Of a stretch of DNA of 64,000 nt, positions 45,022 through 53,821 are shown in pieces. The DNA lies in assembly GCF_047314965.1 (NCBI RefSeq), contig NZ_JBLBVK010000047.1:62001-126000 (forward strand). Reading direction: 5' to 3'. Under the pieces are notes generated by a model, which saw nothing but the letters and a program-made list of their open reading frames with translations, was not told where the DNA came from and did no database searches. The DNA is from JAVJUV01 sp047314965 (GTDB lineage Bacteria > Pseudomonadota > Alphaproteobacteria > Rhodobacterales > Rhodobacteraceae). Each line of letters starts with the position of its first letter. The first letter of the stretch is position 1. The translations under genes and the position numbers were made by a program.

Positions 45022-45663
45022 CTATCGCGCCAGTCCCGCGGCCTCGCGGGCCAGCTTCTCGATCCCGGCCCAGTCACGGGCATCGATCAGATGCTGCGGC
45101 GCCACCCATGATCCACCAACGCAGAGGATGTTCGGCAACTTCAGGTAGTCAGGTGCCTTCGTCAGCGTGATCCCTCCGGTCGGACAGAAGCTGATCTGGG
45201 GCAAGGGACCGGCCAGCGACTTGATCGTCGGCACGCCGCCCGCCGCTTCGGCGGGAAAGAACTTCTGCACGGTGTAGCCCCGTTCCAGAAGACGCATCGC
45301 TTCACTCGACGTGACGGCGCCGGGAAGCATCGGCAGGTCTGCGGCTTCCGCGGCATCCAGAAGCCGGTCGGTCGAACCCGGCGAGACGCCGAAGCGCGCG
45401 CCGGCGTCCTTCGCTTCCGTGACGTCGTCCGGCGTCAGCAGCGTGCCTGCGCCGACAACGCCGCCTTCGACTTTTGCCATCTCGCGGATCGCGTCCAACG
45501 CGGCAGGCGTGCGGAGAGTCACTTCGAGCGCCGGGAGCCCTCCGGCCACCAGCGCCCGCGCGAGGTCGCCGGCGATGGCGGCGTCGTGGATCACGAGTAC
45601 CGGTATCACCGGGGCAAGTCTGCAAATCTCGGCGGATTTCTTGCTGGCGTCTTCGGGTGTCAT
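45022..45663 (-). CDS. eda: KDPG/KHG aldolase
   Basis: 213 residues when started at the ATG of MTPEDASKKSAEICRL, which follows AAAGGAAC and gives the family's normal length. An ATG at 45720 would add 19 residues with a poor ribosome site. Class I aldolase cleaving 2-keto-3-deoxy-6-phosphogluconate to pyruvate and glyceraldehyde 3-phosphate. Family motifs are LEVTLRTPAALDAI, VGAGTLLT, PGAVTSSEAMRLLERGYTVQKFFPAE (Schiff-base lysine in KFFPAE) and CPTGGIT. It follows edd, completing the Entner-Doudoroff pair. Confidence 0.94.
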   Translation of the reverse strand: MTPEDASKKSAEICRLAPVIPVLVIHDAAIAGDLARALVAGGLPALEVTLRTPAALDAIREMAKVEGGVVGAGTLLTPDDVTEAKDAGARFGVSPGSTDRLLDAAEAADLPMLPGAVTSSEAMRLLERGYTVQKFFPAEAAGGVPTIKSLAGPLPQISFCPTGGITLTKAPDYLKLPNILCVGGSWVAPQHLIDARDWAGIEKLAREAAGLAR

Positions 45664-45736
45664 CTTCTTGGTTCCTTTGTCCGGAAAAGGCGTCGCCTGT
45701 TTCTCGGGCGCGCCGTTCATGTCGTCAAGCGGGAGA

Positions 45737-47542
45737 TCAGACCACCGTACCCGCGCCATCGCTTGCCTGTCCGCAGTGATGGCGGAAGGCCGCGAACAAT
45801 TCACGCCCCAGTCCGGTCTCGTTGGCGGAGAGATCCGCGGTCACGGGCGAGCGGGCGTCGAAATCGGCCTCCAGCACTTCGAGCAATCCTGTTTCCGCGT
45901 CGACGCGCACCAGGTCGCCATCACGGACTTTCGCGATCGGACCGCCATCGGCCGCTTCCGGCGATACATGGATGGCGGCAGGCACCTTGCCGGATGCGCC
46001 GGACATGCGGCCATCCGTGACCAGCGCCACCTTCAGCCCCCGGCCGAGCAGCACCGAGAGAGTCGGTGTCAGCGAATGCAATTCGGGCATGCCATTCGCC
46101 TTCGGGCCCTGAAAGCGCACGACGACGACAGTGTCCTCGGTGAACTCTCCGGCCTTGAACGCGGTCTTGACGGCGTCCTGGTCGTGGAACACGCGGGCCT
46201 TTGCCTCGACCACGCGGTGTTCGGGTGCGACCGCCGAGACCTTCATGACCGAGCGCCCGATATTGCCCTTCAGTTCGCGCAACCCGCCTGTGGGCTGGAA
46301 GGCGTCGGCGGTGGGACGCAGGATCCTGTCGTTCAGGCTTTCCTTCGGGCCGGCCTCCCAGACAAGCGCGCCATCCTTCAGCTTGGGCTCGGAGGCGTAG
46401 AGCGCCAGTCCGTCGCCCGCGATGGTCTTGGTGTCGGGGTGCAGGTAGCCACCATCCAGCAGATCACCGATCATGTAGGCCAGGCCGCCTGCCGCGTGGA
46501 AATGGTTCACGTCTGCCAATCCGTTCGGATAGACCTTGGCCATCAGCGGCGTCGCCGCTGATATGTCGTTGAAATCCTCGATATCGAGGATCACGCCCGC
46601 GGCCCGCGCCATCGCCGGCAGATGGATGACGAGGTTGGTCGATCCCCCGGTCGCCATCAGCCCGACGATGCCGTTGACGATGGCTTTCTCGTCGAGAATC
46701 TCGCTGACCGGACGATAGTCGTTGCCCTGCGCAGTGATCGCCGCGGCGCGTCGCGCGGCTTCGTCGGTCAGCGCATCGCGCAAAGGGGTGCCGGGATTGA
46801 CGAAGGAGGCGCCGGGCAGATGCAGCCCCATGAACTCCATCAGCATCTGGTTCGAGTTCGCCGTGCCATAGAACGTGCAGGTTCCGGGTCCGTGGTAGGA
46901 AGCCATCTCGGCCTCCATCAGCTTGTCGCGTCCAACCTCTCCGGTGGCGAATTTCTGACGGACCTTGGCTTTCTCGTCATTGGGCAGTCCGCTGGTCATC
47001 GGTCCCGCAGGAACGAAGATGCCGGGGATATGACCGAAGGTCGCCGCAGCGATCACGAGGCCCGGCACGATCTTGTCGCAGACGCCAAGATAGAGCGCTG
47101 CGTCGAATGTGTTGTGAGACAGGGATACGCCGGTCGCCAACGCGATGACGTCGCGCGAGAATAGCGACAGTTCCATCCCGGTCTGGCCCTGCGTGACCCC
47201 GTCGCACATGGCCGGCACACCGCCCGCAACCTGGGCCGTGGCACCGGCGGCGCGGGCGGCCGCCTTGATCCGGTCGGGGTAGTCCTTGAAGGGCTGATGC
47301 GCGCTCAGCATGTCGTTGTAGGCAGTGACGATGCCGAGGTTCGGAGCTTCTTCGGCGACGAGCGCCGCCTTGTCGTCCCCCATTGCGGCATAGGCATGCG
47401 CCTGGTTACCACAGGTCAGATGCGCGCGTTTCACTCCGGCGTCCTGCGCGCGGGCGATCTTGTCGAGATATGCGCTGCGAGCGGGGCGGGATCGTTCGAT
47501 GACGCGCTCCGTTACGCGGGCGATCGTGTCATTGAGATGCAT
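45737..47542 (-). CDS. edd: 6-phosphogluconate dehydratase
   Basis: 601 residues from the ATG of MHLNDTIARVTERVIERS, the normal length. Iron-sulfur dehydratase converting 6-phosphogluconate to KDPG. Landmarks are GIVTAYNDMLSAHQP, GGVPAMCDGVTQG (cluster cysteine), CTFYGTANSNQMLMEFMGLHLPGASF, LMATGGSTNLVIHLPAMAR and VTDGRMSGASGKVPAAIHVSPEA. The LacI-type operator at 47589 lies 47 bp upstream. It leads the edd-eda operon. Confidence 0.96.
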   Translation of the reverse strand: MHLNDTIARVTERVIERSRPARSAYLDKIARAQDAGVKRAHLTCGNQAHAYAAMGDDKAALVAEEAPNLGIVTAYNDMLSAHQPFKDYPDRIKAAARAAGATAQVAGGVPAMCDGVTQGQTGMELSLFSRDVIALATGVSLSHNTFDAALYLGVCDKIVPGLVIAAATFGHIPGIFVPAGPMTSGLPNDEKAKVRQKFATGEVGRDKLMEAEMASYHGPGTCTFYGTANSNQMLMEFMGLHLPGASFVNPGTPLRDALTDEAARRAAAITAQGNDYRPVSEILDEKAIVNGIVGLMATGGSTNLVIHLPAMARAAGVILDIEDFNDISAATPLMAKVYPNGLADVNHFHAAGGLAYMIGDLLDGGYLHPDTKTIAGDGLALYASEPKLKDGALVWEAGPKESLNDRILRPTADAFQPTGGLRELKGNIGRSVMKVSAVAPEHRVVEAKARVFHDQDAVKTAFKAGEFTEDTVVVVRFQGPKANGMPELHSLTPTLSVLLGRGLKVALVTDGRMSGASGKVPAAIHVSPEAADGGPIAKVRDGDLVRVDAETGLLEVLEADFDARSPVTADLSANETGLGRELFAAFRHHCGQASDGAGTVV

Positions 47543-47588
47543 CGCTTGTCTCCAACGGATGGGTGGTGCTTGGCTTCTACCATTATTA

Positions 47589-47600
47589 GTTAGCGCTAAC
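47589..47600. promoter_or_regulatory. LacI-type operator candidate for edd-eda
   Basis: GTTAGCGCTAAC, a perfect 12-bp palindrome with central CG. LacI/GntR-family repressors of sugar acid genes bind such CG-centred palindromes. It lies 47 bp upstream of edd and 124 bp upstream of the divergent small gene. No LacI-family gene is in this window. Confidence 0.65.
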
Positions 47601-47723
47601 AATGAGGAAAGCCTTTGCTGCACAAGCCATGCTGCGAGTGCATGACGGGAATGTGGAATTGTCCGATGTTTCAGGAAGGTACAGGGTCTATGTGGTCGGC
47701 AACACGAAAAACCAAGGTGCAAC

Positions 47724-47834
47724 ATGACCGACCCCAAGACCGTATTCCTGATCGACTCGCTGGACGTTGAACGCAAGGCACGCCGCCTGCGCGCCGAATG
47801 GCTGCGCTCGATTATGTCGCGCCGCCGCGGCTGA
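47724..47834 (+). CDS. 36-residue Arg-rich small protein
   Basis: ATG with AAGG 7 bases upstream; encodes MTDPKTVFLIDSLDVERKAR and ends RLRAEWLRSIMSRRRG. The amphipathic, arginine-rich C-terminus is like that of short DUF1127-type or RNA-binding small proteins. It ends 40 bp before rlmI on the same strand. Support is from the ribosome site, codon use and position only. Confidence 0.55.
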   Translation: MTDPKTVFLIDSLDVERKARRLRAEWLRSIMSRRRG

Positions 47835-47874
47835 TCCTCTTTCGGCTTCCGCCGGAAGCGGATAAGGGAGGGCC

Positions 47875-49071
47875 ATGAGCCCAGAGCGTCCAATTATCCG
47901 CCTGAAACCCAAGATCGATCCCCGCCGCATCAGGCGGGGTTTCCCTTGGGTCTACGACAACGAGATCGTCAGCGACCGCCGCACCAAGGCGATCGAGCCC
48001 GGCAGCGTCGCGACCCTCGAAGATCACGAGCGAAAGCCCGTGGCCACCGTGACGGTCAATCCGAATTCCAAGATTTTCGCGCGCGTCCTAGACCGCGATG
48101 CAACTGCCGTGATCGACCGAGAGTGGATCGCGGAGCGTGTCGCACGAGCCGCCGCACTTCGGCAGACGCTCTATGACGCTCCCTTTTACCGCCTGATCCA
48201 TGCCGAGGGCGATGGATTTCCCGGTGTGATCGTGGATCTCTTCGGCACGGTCGCGGTCATCCAGCCGAACTCGGCCTGGGCGGAGCGGAATTTCGCGGCG
48301 CTGGCCGACGAGGTCAAACGCGTCACGGGGGCCGCGACCGTCGTCAGGAACGCCTCCGGGCGAGCCCGGTCTCTCGAAGGACTGGACGATATCTCGGACG
48401 TGCATGGCCCGGATATCGTGGGTCCGATCCCGGTTCCCATGAATGCGGCGACATATTTCGCAGACATTCTGGGCGGGCAGAAGACGGGTCTTTTCTTCGA
48501 TCAGCGGGACAACCACGCCTTCGTGGCCCGTCTTTCGACGAACAGCGATGTTCTCGACGTCTTTTCCCATGTCGGTGGCTTCGCCCTTGCTGCGCTTGCC
48601 AACGGTGCGTCAAGCGCGCTTGCCGTAGATGGCTCCGAACCCGCTCTTGCGCTCGCACGGCAGGGAGCCGAGGCGACGGGCGTGGCGGATCGGTTCGAGA
48701 CGCGACAGGGCGATGCCTTTGATGTGATGGCTGCTCTGGCCACCGAAGGCCGGAGTTTCGGCACGGTCATCTGCGATCCACCGGCGTTCGCACCTCACAA
48801 GGGCGCTCTCGACGCTGGACTTCGCGCCTATGAGAAGGTCGCACGCCTGGCGGCCCCGCTTGTGGCGGAAGGCGGCACGCTGACGCTTTGCTCCTGTTCC
48901 CATGCGGCGGATTTGGAGAAATTCCGCACGGCAAGCATTCGAGGCATCGGTCGGGCGGGGCGGTCCTGCCAGATCCTACGCACCGGATTTGCCGGCCCCG
49001 ATCATCCTCAGCACCCGCAACTGGCCGAAAGCGGCTATCTGAAAGCGATCACGGTACGGCTTCTTCCATGA
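47875..49071 (+). CDS. rlmI: 23S rRNA m5C methyltransferase, RlmI family
   Basis: 398 residues. PUA domain at the N-terminus (RLKPKIDPRRIRRGFPWVYDNEI), EEHD-like linker and Rossmann methyltransferase: TGLFFDQRDNHAFVARLS, VLDVFSHVGGFALAAL, VICDPPAFAPHKGA, and the LTLCSCSHA segment containing the catalytic cysteine. The family methylates C1962 of 23S rRNA. The motifs are those of the RlmI/RlmK group; the exact target is inferred. Its stop overlaps the PIN gene by ATGA. Confidence 0.88.
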   Translation: MSPERPIIRLKPKIDPRRIRRGFPWVYDNEIVSDRRTKAIEPGSVATLEDHERKPVATVTVNPNSKIFARVLDRDATAVIDREWIAERVARAAALRQTLYDAPFYRLIHAEGDGFPGVIVDLFGTVAVIQPNSAWAERNFAALADEVKRVTGAATVVRNASGRARSLEGLDDISDVHGPDIVGPIPVPMNAATYFADILGGQKTGLFFDQRDNHAFVARLSTNSDVLDVFSHVGGFALAALANGASSALAVDGSEPALALARQGAEATGVADRFETRQGDAFDVMAALATEGRSFGTVICDPPAFAPHKGALDAGLRAYEKVARLAAPLVAEGGTLTLCSCSHAADLEKFRTASIRGIGRAGRSCQILRTGFAGPDHPQHPQLAESGYLKAITVRLLP

Positions 49072-49613
49072 AAGTCGTGATCGACGCCTGCGTTCTCTAC
49101 CCGACGCTCTTGCGCGAACTGGTGACGGGATGGGCTGCGGCGGGTGAGTTCAAACCGCTCTGGTCAGAGCGCATTCTCGAGGAATGGCGGCGGGCCGCCG
49201 CGCGGAACGGGCCCGGAGAGGCCGAGATCGCGGCGCATGAAATCGCCGGGCTTACTGCCGTTTTCCCCGATGCGGATGTGATCGTTCAACCTGAAACGCT
49301 CGATACCGTTCACTTGCCCGATCCCGATGACTGCCATGTTCTGGCCGCGGCCATAGACGGCGGCGCCAACGAGATCCTGACCCTGAACGTTCGGGATTTT
49401 CCGACCAATGCGCTGGCCGCGCATGGCATCATCCGCCGCCATCCGGACGAGTTCCTGCTCGAGGCCCTGCACGCCCGGCCGGACAAGATGATTGCACTTG
49501 TGGCCGATGTCCTGGCCCGCGCGCAATCCTTCGGGATTGACGTCTCGAACCGGCGAAAACTGCTGAAGAGAGCAAAAATTCCCCGCTTTGCCAAAGCGTT
49601 GGATCAACTCTGA
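49068..49613 (+). CDS. orphan PIN-domain protein
   Basis: 181 residues. PIN-fold nuclease with acidic residues at VIDACVLYP (D6), ILEEWRRA and LPDPDDCHVLAAAIDGGANEILTLNVRDFP. It is coupled to rlmI by ATGA overlap and has no antitoxin-like gene next to it, so the VapC toxin label would be unsafe. I recall a Rhodobacteraceae family named after RSP_2648 that this resembles. It may act on RNA in connection with the methyltransferase. It is convergent with the M48 gene, overlapping by 10 bp. Confidence 0.8.
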   Translation: MKVVIDACVLYPTLLRELVTGWAAAGEFKPLWSERILEEWRRAAARNGPGEAEIAAHEIAGLTAVFPDADVIVQPETLDTVHLPDPDDCHVLAAAIDGGANEILTLNVRDFPTNALAAHGIIRRHPDEFLLEALHARPDKMIALVADVLARAQSFGIDVSNRRKLLKRAKIPRFAKALDQL

Positions 49614-50296
49614 CCGGCGACGGTCCAGCGCTGTTCCAGCTTCTCGATCGCGGCGATGCGGTCCTCGACTTTTGGGTGGCTCATCAGCCAGACCGGTGTG
49701 CCTCCGCGCGCGCCAGTGAGTTTCTCCAGCTTGCGGAACAGGGATTTCTGAGGTTCGGTCCCGATCCCCGCCTTGACCAGCAGCGCCGATGCATAGGCGT
49801 CGGCCTCGTACTCGTCGGAGCGCGAAAGGCGCGCGGCCAGAAGCGAGGTGAGCGCATTGGCGATCAGAATGCCGATGCCGGGCAGCAGGCGTGAGAGCAG
49901 CATCATCAGCGCGGTGCGGAGCGCGTTCTGACCCGAAAAATCGATCATCCGGCGACGGGAATGGCCGAGTGCGACATGCCCCAGCTCATGGGCGATCACG
50001 CTTGCCATCTCGTCGGCCGACACCTCTCCGGCCCGGTATTTCTTGTAAAAACCACGGGTTATGAAGATGCGCCCATCCGGGGCGGCCAAGCCGTTGACCG
50101 GTTCGATCTCGTAGATATTGACCCGAATCCGTTCGAGGTCGAGGGCTGCCGCCATGCGATCGGTCAGGACTTTGAGCAGCGGATCGGCCAGTTCGGTCGA
50201 TTTGCTGTCAAGCTCATGCTTCGTGCGCCAGACAGAAAACCGGTACATCACCAGCGCGTAGACAATCGCAAGGAGTATGGGCGTGAACTTCAGCAT
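49604..50296 (-). CDS. M48-family metallopeptidase
   Basis: 230 residues from the ATG of MLKFTPILLAIVYALVMYRF. The N-terminal helix anchors it to the membrane. The zinc site HELGH lies in MASVIAHELGHVALGHSRRR. The third ligand region is SDEYEADAYASALLVKAG, followed by LMSHPKVEDRIAAIEKL. It belongs with HtpX/Ste24-like quality-control proteases. No obvious partner lies next to it. Confidence 0.87.
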   Translation of the reverse strand: MLKFTPILLAIVYALVMYRFSVWRTKHELDSKSTELADPLLKVLTDRMAAALDLERIRVNIYEIEPVNGLAAPDGRIFITRGFYKKYRAGEVSADEMASVIAHELGHVALGHSRRRMIDFSGQNALRTALMMLLSRLLPGIGILIANALTSLLAARLSRSDEYEADAYASALLVKAGIGTEPQKSLFRKLEKLTGARGGTPVWLMSHPKVEDRIAAIEKLEQRWTVAGQS

Positions 50297-50689
50297 GAGG
50301 TGAATATGGTGGCGCCGCGCGGCATTTCCAATCACTTCCGTTGCGTTCCGGCACCGTGCGCAGGCAACGGGCGCACGGTAGTGCAATCAGCACGGCTTTC
50401 ATTCCTTAACGGCCTTGTGGCGCAGGCGTCCGATGGTTGTCCCCGGGTCGGCAAAGCGTCGGCGTTGCGTCGGCAAAGCGTATGGCAAGGCTATGGGCAT
50501 CTTCCCGCCCGGCACCAGATGTGGTGCGGGCGTTTACCTTGGTTAACAGAACGTCATGCGACCAAGGAACGTATCGTCCCGGTATAAGCGAGGGCGCCCA
50601 AATTATGCCGCGTCGTCAACTCAAAACGGACGCATTTCGTCGCCATGCGGAACAGGATTCGAAACCTTTGATTTCAAGCAAGAGTTCCG
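50297..50689. other. region between the M48 protease and kinase genes
   Basis: 393 bp between divergent genes. It holds the 11-bp array copy C (50447-50501) and, nearer the kinase, GGTTAACA and GATTTCAAGCAAGAG segments. The kinase ATG at 50690 follows AGAGTTCCG, a weak ribosome site. No supported gene. Confidence 0.5.
50447..50501 (+). repeat. 11-bp-period tandem array, copy C
   Basis: Five 11-bp units in perfect register: GTCGGCAAAGC, GTCGGCGTTGC, GTCGGCAAAGC, GTATGGCAAGG and CTATGGGCATC. It lies 189 bp upstream of the Ser/Thr kinase start, in a divergent promoter region. Confidence 0.8.
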
Positions 50690-52195
50690 ATGGCGGGCGA
50701 AAGCGGCGGACACAGGAACGATTTGTCGGAGCAGGCGCTTCCTGTCGGCACAGTTCTTTCTGGTGGGCAGTTCACGATCACCGGACAGCTCGGGGCCGGG
50801 GGGTTCGGTGTGACGTACCGGGCCACGGACAATGTCCTTGGTCGGGAAATCGTCATCAAGGAGTGCTTTCCTGCGGATCTCTGCCATCGAGACGGCACGG
50901 CGGTCGTTTCCAATAGCCCGGCTCATGCCTCGCAAATGCGGTCGGTCATAGAGATGTTCATGCGCGAAGCCCGCAGTCTCGCCAAGCTGCGTCATCCGAA
51001 CGTCGTCGGAGTTCACCGCGCCTTTGAGGAAAACAAGACCGCCTACATGGTCCTTGATCTGATCGACGGGCAGGATTTGTCGGTCTTCATCGGTTCGAAA
51101 GAGGCAGTTCTGTCGCCCGCGCGCATAAAGGACATCCTGCTGCAACTTCTCGACGCCATAGAGAAGGTTCACAAGGTTGACCTCCTTCACCGGGACATCT
51201 CGCCGGACAATATCTTGATCGAAAAGTCGGGTGCGCCTGTCCTGATCGACTTCGGGTCGGCACGCGGGGATGCCAGCCGGAACAGCCGCGCGGTTTCGTC
51301 CCTGCTCGTGGTCAAGGACGGCTATTCACCCCAGGAGCTCTACGTGCCTGGCAGCGAACAGACCCCGTGCGGCGATCTCTATTCACTGGCTGCGACCTTC
51401 CATCATCTCATTGCCGGTCAGGCACCCGTGCAGAGCCAGATGAGGATGAGCGAGGTCGCGGCGGGCAGACCCGACCCCTGCATCCCGCTCGCCGGACGGA
51501 TCGAAGGGTATTCCAGCGAATTCTTTGAGGCGATCGATACGGCGATGGACATCAATCCGAGCAGGCGCCTGCAGACCGCTGCCAAATGGAAAAGCATGAT
51601 CGCCGACGCCGATTGCGAAGAACTCGCAAGGCATGCGTCGCTGGTGCGTCCGACCAGCAAGGATCTCAGTCTTGATCTCGAACTGTCGCTGACACGGCTG
51701 GTCAAGGAAACCAACCACGAGGTGAGCAGGTCGAGCGCATCTCCGGAACCAACGGAGGTGGCGGCAAGCGATCCGAAAGAGCCGGCAAAGCCCGTATGGA
51801 TCGATGAATTCAACAAAGAATCGCTGAGCCTGTCCTCCGAACCGCCTTCAATCGGCGGAGAGCCCGAAGAGGCATGCGCACCCGAACCGCGATTTGGAGA
51901 CATCGTGCCTTCCGACATCGGCGCGCCTTCCCAGTCGGGGACCACGGACTGGATTGGCCGAGCGCACGAAAAGCAAGAAATCCTGCGTGTGGAGCGCGAA
52001 CGGTCCCTGGGCCTTTTCGACGAGGAGACCACTTCAGACGTCGGTTCGGCGTTTCCCGATTCCGCGTCGGATCCTTTAGAGGAAGGTGCCGGCCAGATGC
52101 CGCCGATCAGTCACCAGCCAAGCCGCTATCGTCCCCTTGGCATCCTTTTCCTGCTGATCAGCTTCTGCTTCGTGTTCTTCATCGAAACACCCTGA
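50690..52195 (+). CDS. membrane-anchored Ser/Thr protein kinase
   Basis: 501 residues. Kinase domain about 27-310: glycine loop LGAGGFGVTYRA (34-45), ATP lysine K57 in EIVIKECFP, catalytic loop HRDISPDNIL (167-176), DFGSAR (187-192) and a GYSPQELY-type substrate segment. The catalytic loop has S where HRDLKPxN kinases have K, a variant seen in some bacterial kinases. A low-complexity acidic/Ser region of about 160 residues follows, then one C-terminal membrane helix (LGILFLLISFCFVFFIETP). The kinase faces the cytoplasm. Its stop overlaps the next gene (TGATG). Confidence 0.88.
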   Translation: MAGESGGHRNDLSEQALPVGTVLSGGQFTITGQLGAGGFGVTYRATDNVLGREIVIKECFPADLCHRDGTAVVSNSPAHASQMRSVIEMFMREARSLAKLRHPNVVGVHRAFEENKTAYMVLDLIDGQDLSVFIGSKEAVLSPARIKDILLQLLDAIEKVHKVDLLHRDISPDNILIEKSGAPVLIDFGSARGDASRNSRAVSSLLVVKDGYSPQELYVPGSEQTPCGDLYSLAATFHHLIAGQAPVQSQMRMSEVAAGRPDPCIPLAGRIEGYSSEFFEAIDTAMDINPSRRLQTAAKWKSMIADADCEELARHASLVRPTSKDLSLDLELSLTRLVKETNHEVSRSSASPEPTEVAASDPKEPAKPVWIDEFNKESLSLSSEPPSIGGEPEEACAPEPRFGDIVPSDIGAPSQSGTTDWIGRAHEKQEILRVERERSLGLFDEETTSDVGSAFPDSASDPLEEGAGQMPPISHQPSRYRPLGILFLLISFCFVFFIETP

Positions 52196-52428
52196 TGTTT
52201 CGCATCGGCCGGGCCGACGATATTCCCTCGGTCCAGGGCATGACCCCGCCCGAGCGGTTCGATGCCACCAATCTGCCGGCGTTGCCGGGCCGTGGCCTCG
52301 ATCTGGCGCGGGGACGGTTCTTGACCATCATCTGGGCCACCGGCTTTCGTCTGGATTTCAGCTGGCTGAACCTGCCGGATGTGTCGGAATGGCAATTAAG
52401 ATGCTGGCCGCGCGGAAAGGACGGGTGA
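52195..52428 (+). CDS. hypothetical protein translationally coupled to the kinase
   Basis: 77 residues starting with the ATG inside the kinase stop (TGATG). No signal or membrane segment; the sequence has several tryptophans toward the end (FSWLNLPDVSEWQLRCWP). I do not recognise it. The arrangement implies stoichiometric expression with the kinase. It could also be the surviving N-terminal part of a longer, frameshifted gene, since coding-like sequence appears in another frame just downstream. Confidence 0.5.
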   Translation: MFRIGRADDIPSVQGMTPPERFDATNLPALPGRGLDLARGRFLTIIWATGFRLDFSWLNLPDVSEWQLRCWPRGKDG

Positions 52429-52684
52429 CCCGGTACGACGGTGTTGCCGTTGAAACCGAATGCGCCGATGCCACGCTTTCCAGGCGCCGTTGCAGACGTG
52501 CGTGTCCGTTCAGGTCACAACTGACGAGACCGAACGGGTGATGGCGGATTTCGTCGCACGCGCTCTTTCCATGAAGCCTTGGTTTCTGGCCGCGTGCGAT
52601 CCGCAGTTGGTCGGGTCGAGCGTGAGTGTGCAAAGGGAGGGTCAGGCGCCGGGCGCGTGCGAGGTGGTGAGCAGCGTGCGGCCT
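52429..52684. other. gap between convergent kinase and envelope genes
   Basis: 256 bp. The plus strand has a frame from about 52460 that reads into the antisense of the next gene. I see no terminator with a T-run and no convincing gene. It may be remnant coding sequence of the gene that began at 52195. Confidence 0.35.
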
Positions 52685-53059
52685 TCAGCCGAATACCGCC
52701 AAGCCCTGATCGATCCGGGCCAGGATCGCATAGGTCAGAACGGCGAGGAGACCGCAAAGCGCCACGCCTGCGATGACCAGGAGGATCAGAAGACGACGCA
52801 CCCTTGTCCTGAGGCTGGCGTCGCGCTCCCGGTCCTCCGAAAGCCTCGCGATTCCGAAGACCTGAAGTTCTATTCCAGCCAGCAGCATGCCAAGGACAAG
52901 GAACACGCCGCTGACGAAGAGGCTGATTTCCAGGAATTCGGTGCTTTGGGGCGCACGGTCGGCAATGAAGAGGCTGGCGGTTATCAGGATACCGGCGGAG
53001 GCAGACAGGACGGCCGCACCGGTGAACACGAGTGCGAAGATGAATGTCAGAAGTCGCAT
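52685..53059 (-). CDS. small three-helix membrane protein
   Basis: 124 residues from the ATG of MRLLTFIFALVFTGAAV. Membrane helices at about 3-28, 43-66 and 92-116. Between helices 2 and 3 a cytoplasmic segment GIARLSEDRERDASLRTRVRR is rich in Arg. No known family. It is the last gene of a minus-strand group of four envelope genes facing the kinase. Confidence 0.6.
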   Translation of the reverse strand: MRLLTFIFALVFTGAAVLSASAGILITASLFIADRAPQSTEFLEISLFVSGVFLVLGMLLAGIELQVFGIARLSEDRERDASLRTRVRRLLILLVIAGVALCGLLAVLTYAILARIDQGLAVFG

Positions 53060-53117
53060 CCCGCCCTCGTGGTCACAGGGTGCGCGCCAGCAGAAGCGGG
53101 CGCGCACCCGAGGTTTT

Positions 53118-53789
53118 TCACTCGATTCCGAAGTAGATGTCGAACTGGACAGTCGATCCCGTCCGGTTGATCACCTCGACCACGTGGTCGCCATTCTGCC
53201 AGAGCTGGCCGCGATATGGCGTCTCGATCGAGATTTCATCCAGAAGAGCGGTCCCGTTCGGATTGAGGATCCGGTAGGTCAGCGGCGCACCTGCCGGCGA
53301 GACGCTCACGTCGAGGAACTGCCCGTCGCGTGCACCGAGTTCATAACGGACTGTCATGCGCGGCGGAAGCTGGGCCGGGAATTCGAAAGAGCTTGCGCCC
53401 GAGGGAAAACGCACGCGCTCTGTCGTGATGGTCTGCTGGGACCCGGAACCGCTGCCGCCCGTCTGGTAGGGGCTGCCGCCGCCGCGCACGAACTCTGGCC
53501 AGTACTTCTGTTCGGCGAAAAACTCGACCAGCGTTGTTCCGGACCGGTCGTAGGAGCAGCTGTAATTGGCGCTCCTGGTCTCAAGATATATGATGCCGTT
53601 GACGGCATGGGTGCCGTCGGTGCGCTGGTTTTCGTAAGTCGCTTCCGTCCGCGCCTCGAATTCCTGATAGAACTGCTGCGACGCCAGTCTGCAATCCTCG
53701 ATCATGTAGTCCGGAGACTGGGCCTGCGCGACACCGCCGGCGACGCAAATTGCCCCGGTGACAAGCGCTGCAAGTGAAAGATGTTTCAT
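53118..53789 (-). CDS. periplasmic protein with C-terminal beta-sandwich domain, lysozyme-inhibitor-like
   Basis: 223 residues, signal peptide MKHLSLAALVTGAICVAGGVAQAQ. The N-terminal half has a cysteine pair (C33, C78 region). After a Gly/Ser linker, the C-terminal 100 residues (RVRFPSGASSFEFPAQL, TVRYELGARDGQFLDVSVS, YRGQLWQNGDHVVEVINRTG) follow the pattern of small beta-sandwich domains such as PliG-type lysozyme inhibitors and pre-peptidase C-terminal domains. Function is inferred only at fold level. Part of the minus-strand envelope group. Confidence 0.5.
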   Translation of the reverse strand: MKHLSLAALVTGAICVAGGVAQAQSPDYMIEDCRLASQQFYQEFEARTEATYENQRTDGTHAVNGIIYLETRSANYSCSYDRSGTTLVEFFAEQKYWPEFVRGGGSPYQTGGSGSGSQQTITTERVRFPSGASSFEFPAQLPPRMTVRYELGARDGQFLDVSVSPAGAPLTYRILNPNGTALLDEISIETPYRGQLWQNGDHVVEVINRTGSTVQFDIYFGIE

Positions 53790-53821
53790 GAATTCTACCC
53801 CTTCATTGTAAGGTTGCCGGC

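Noticed and set aside
49068..49613. VapC toxin
   Set aside because: No VapB-like gene adjacent; coupled to rlmI instead.
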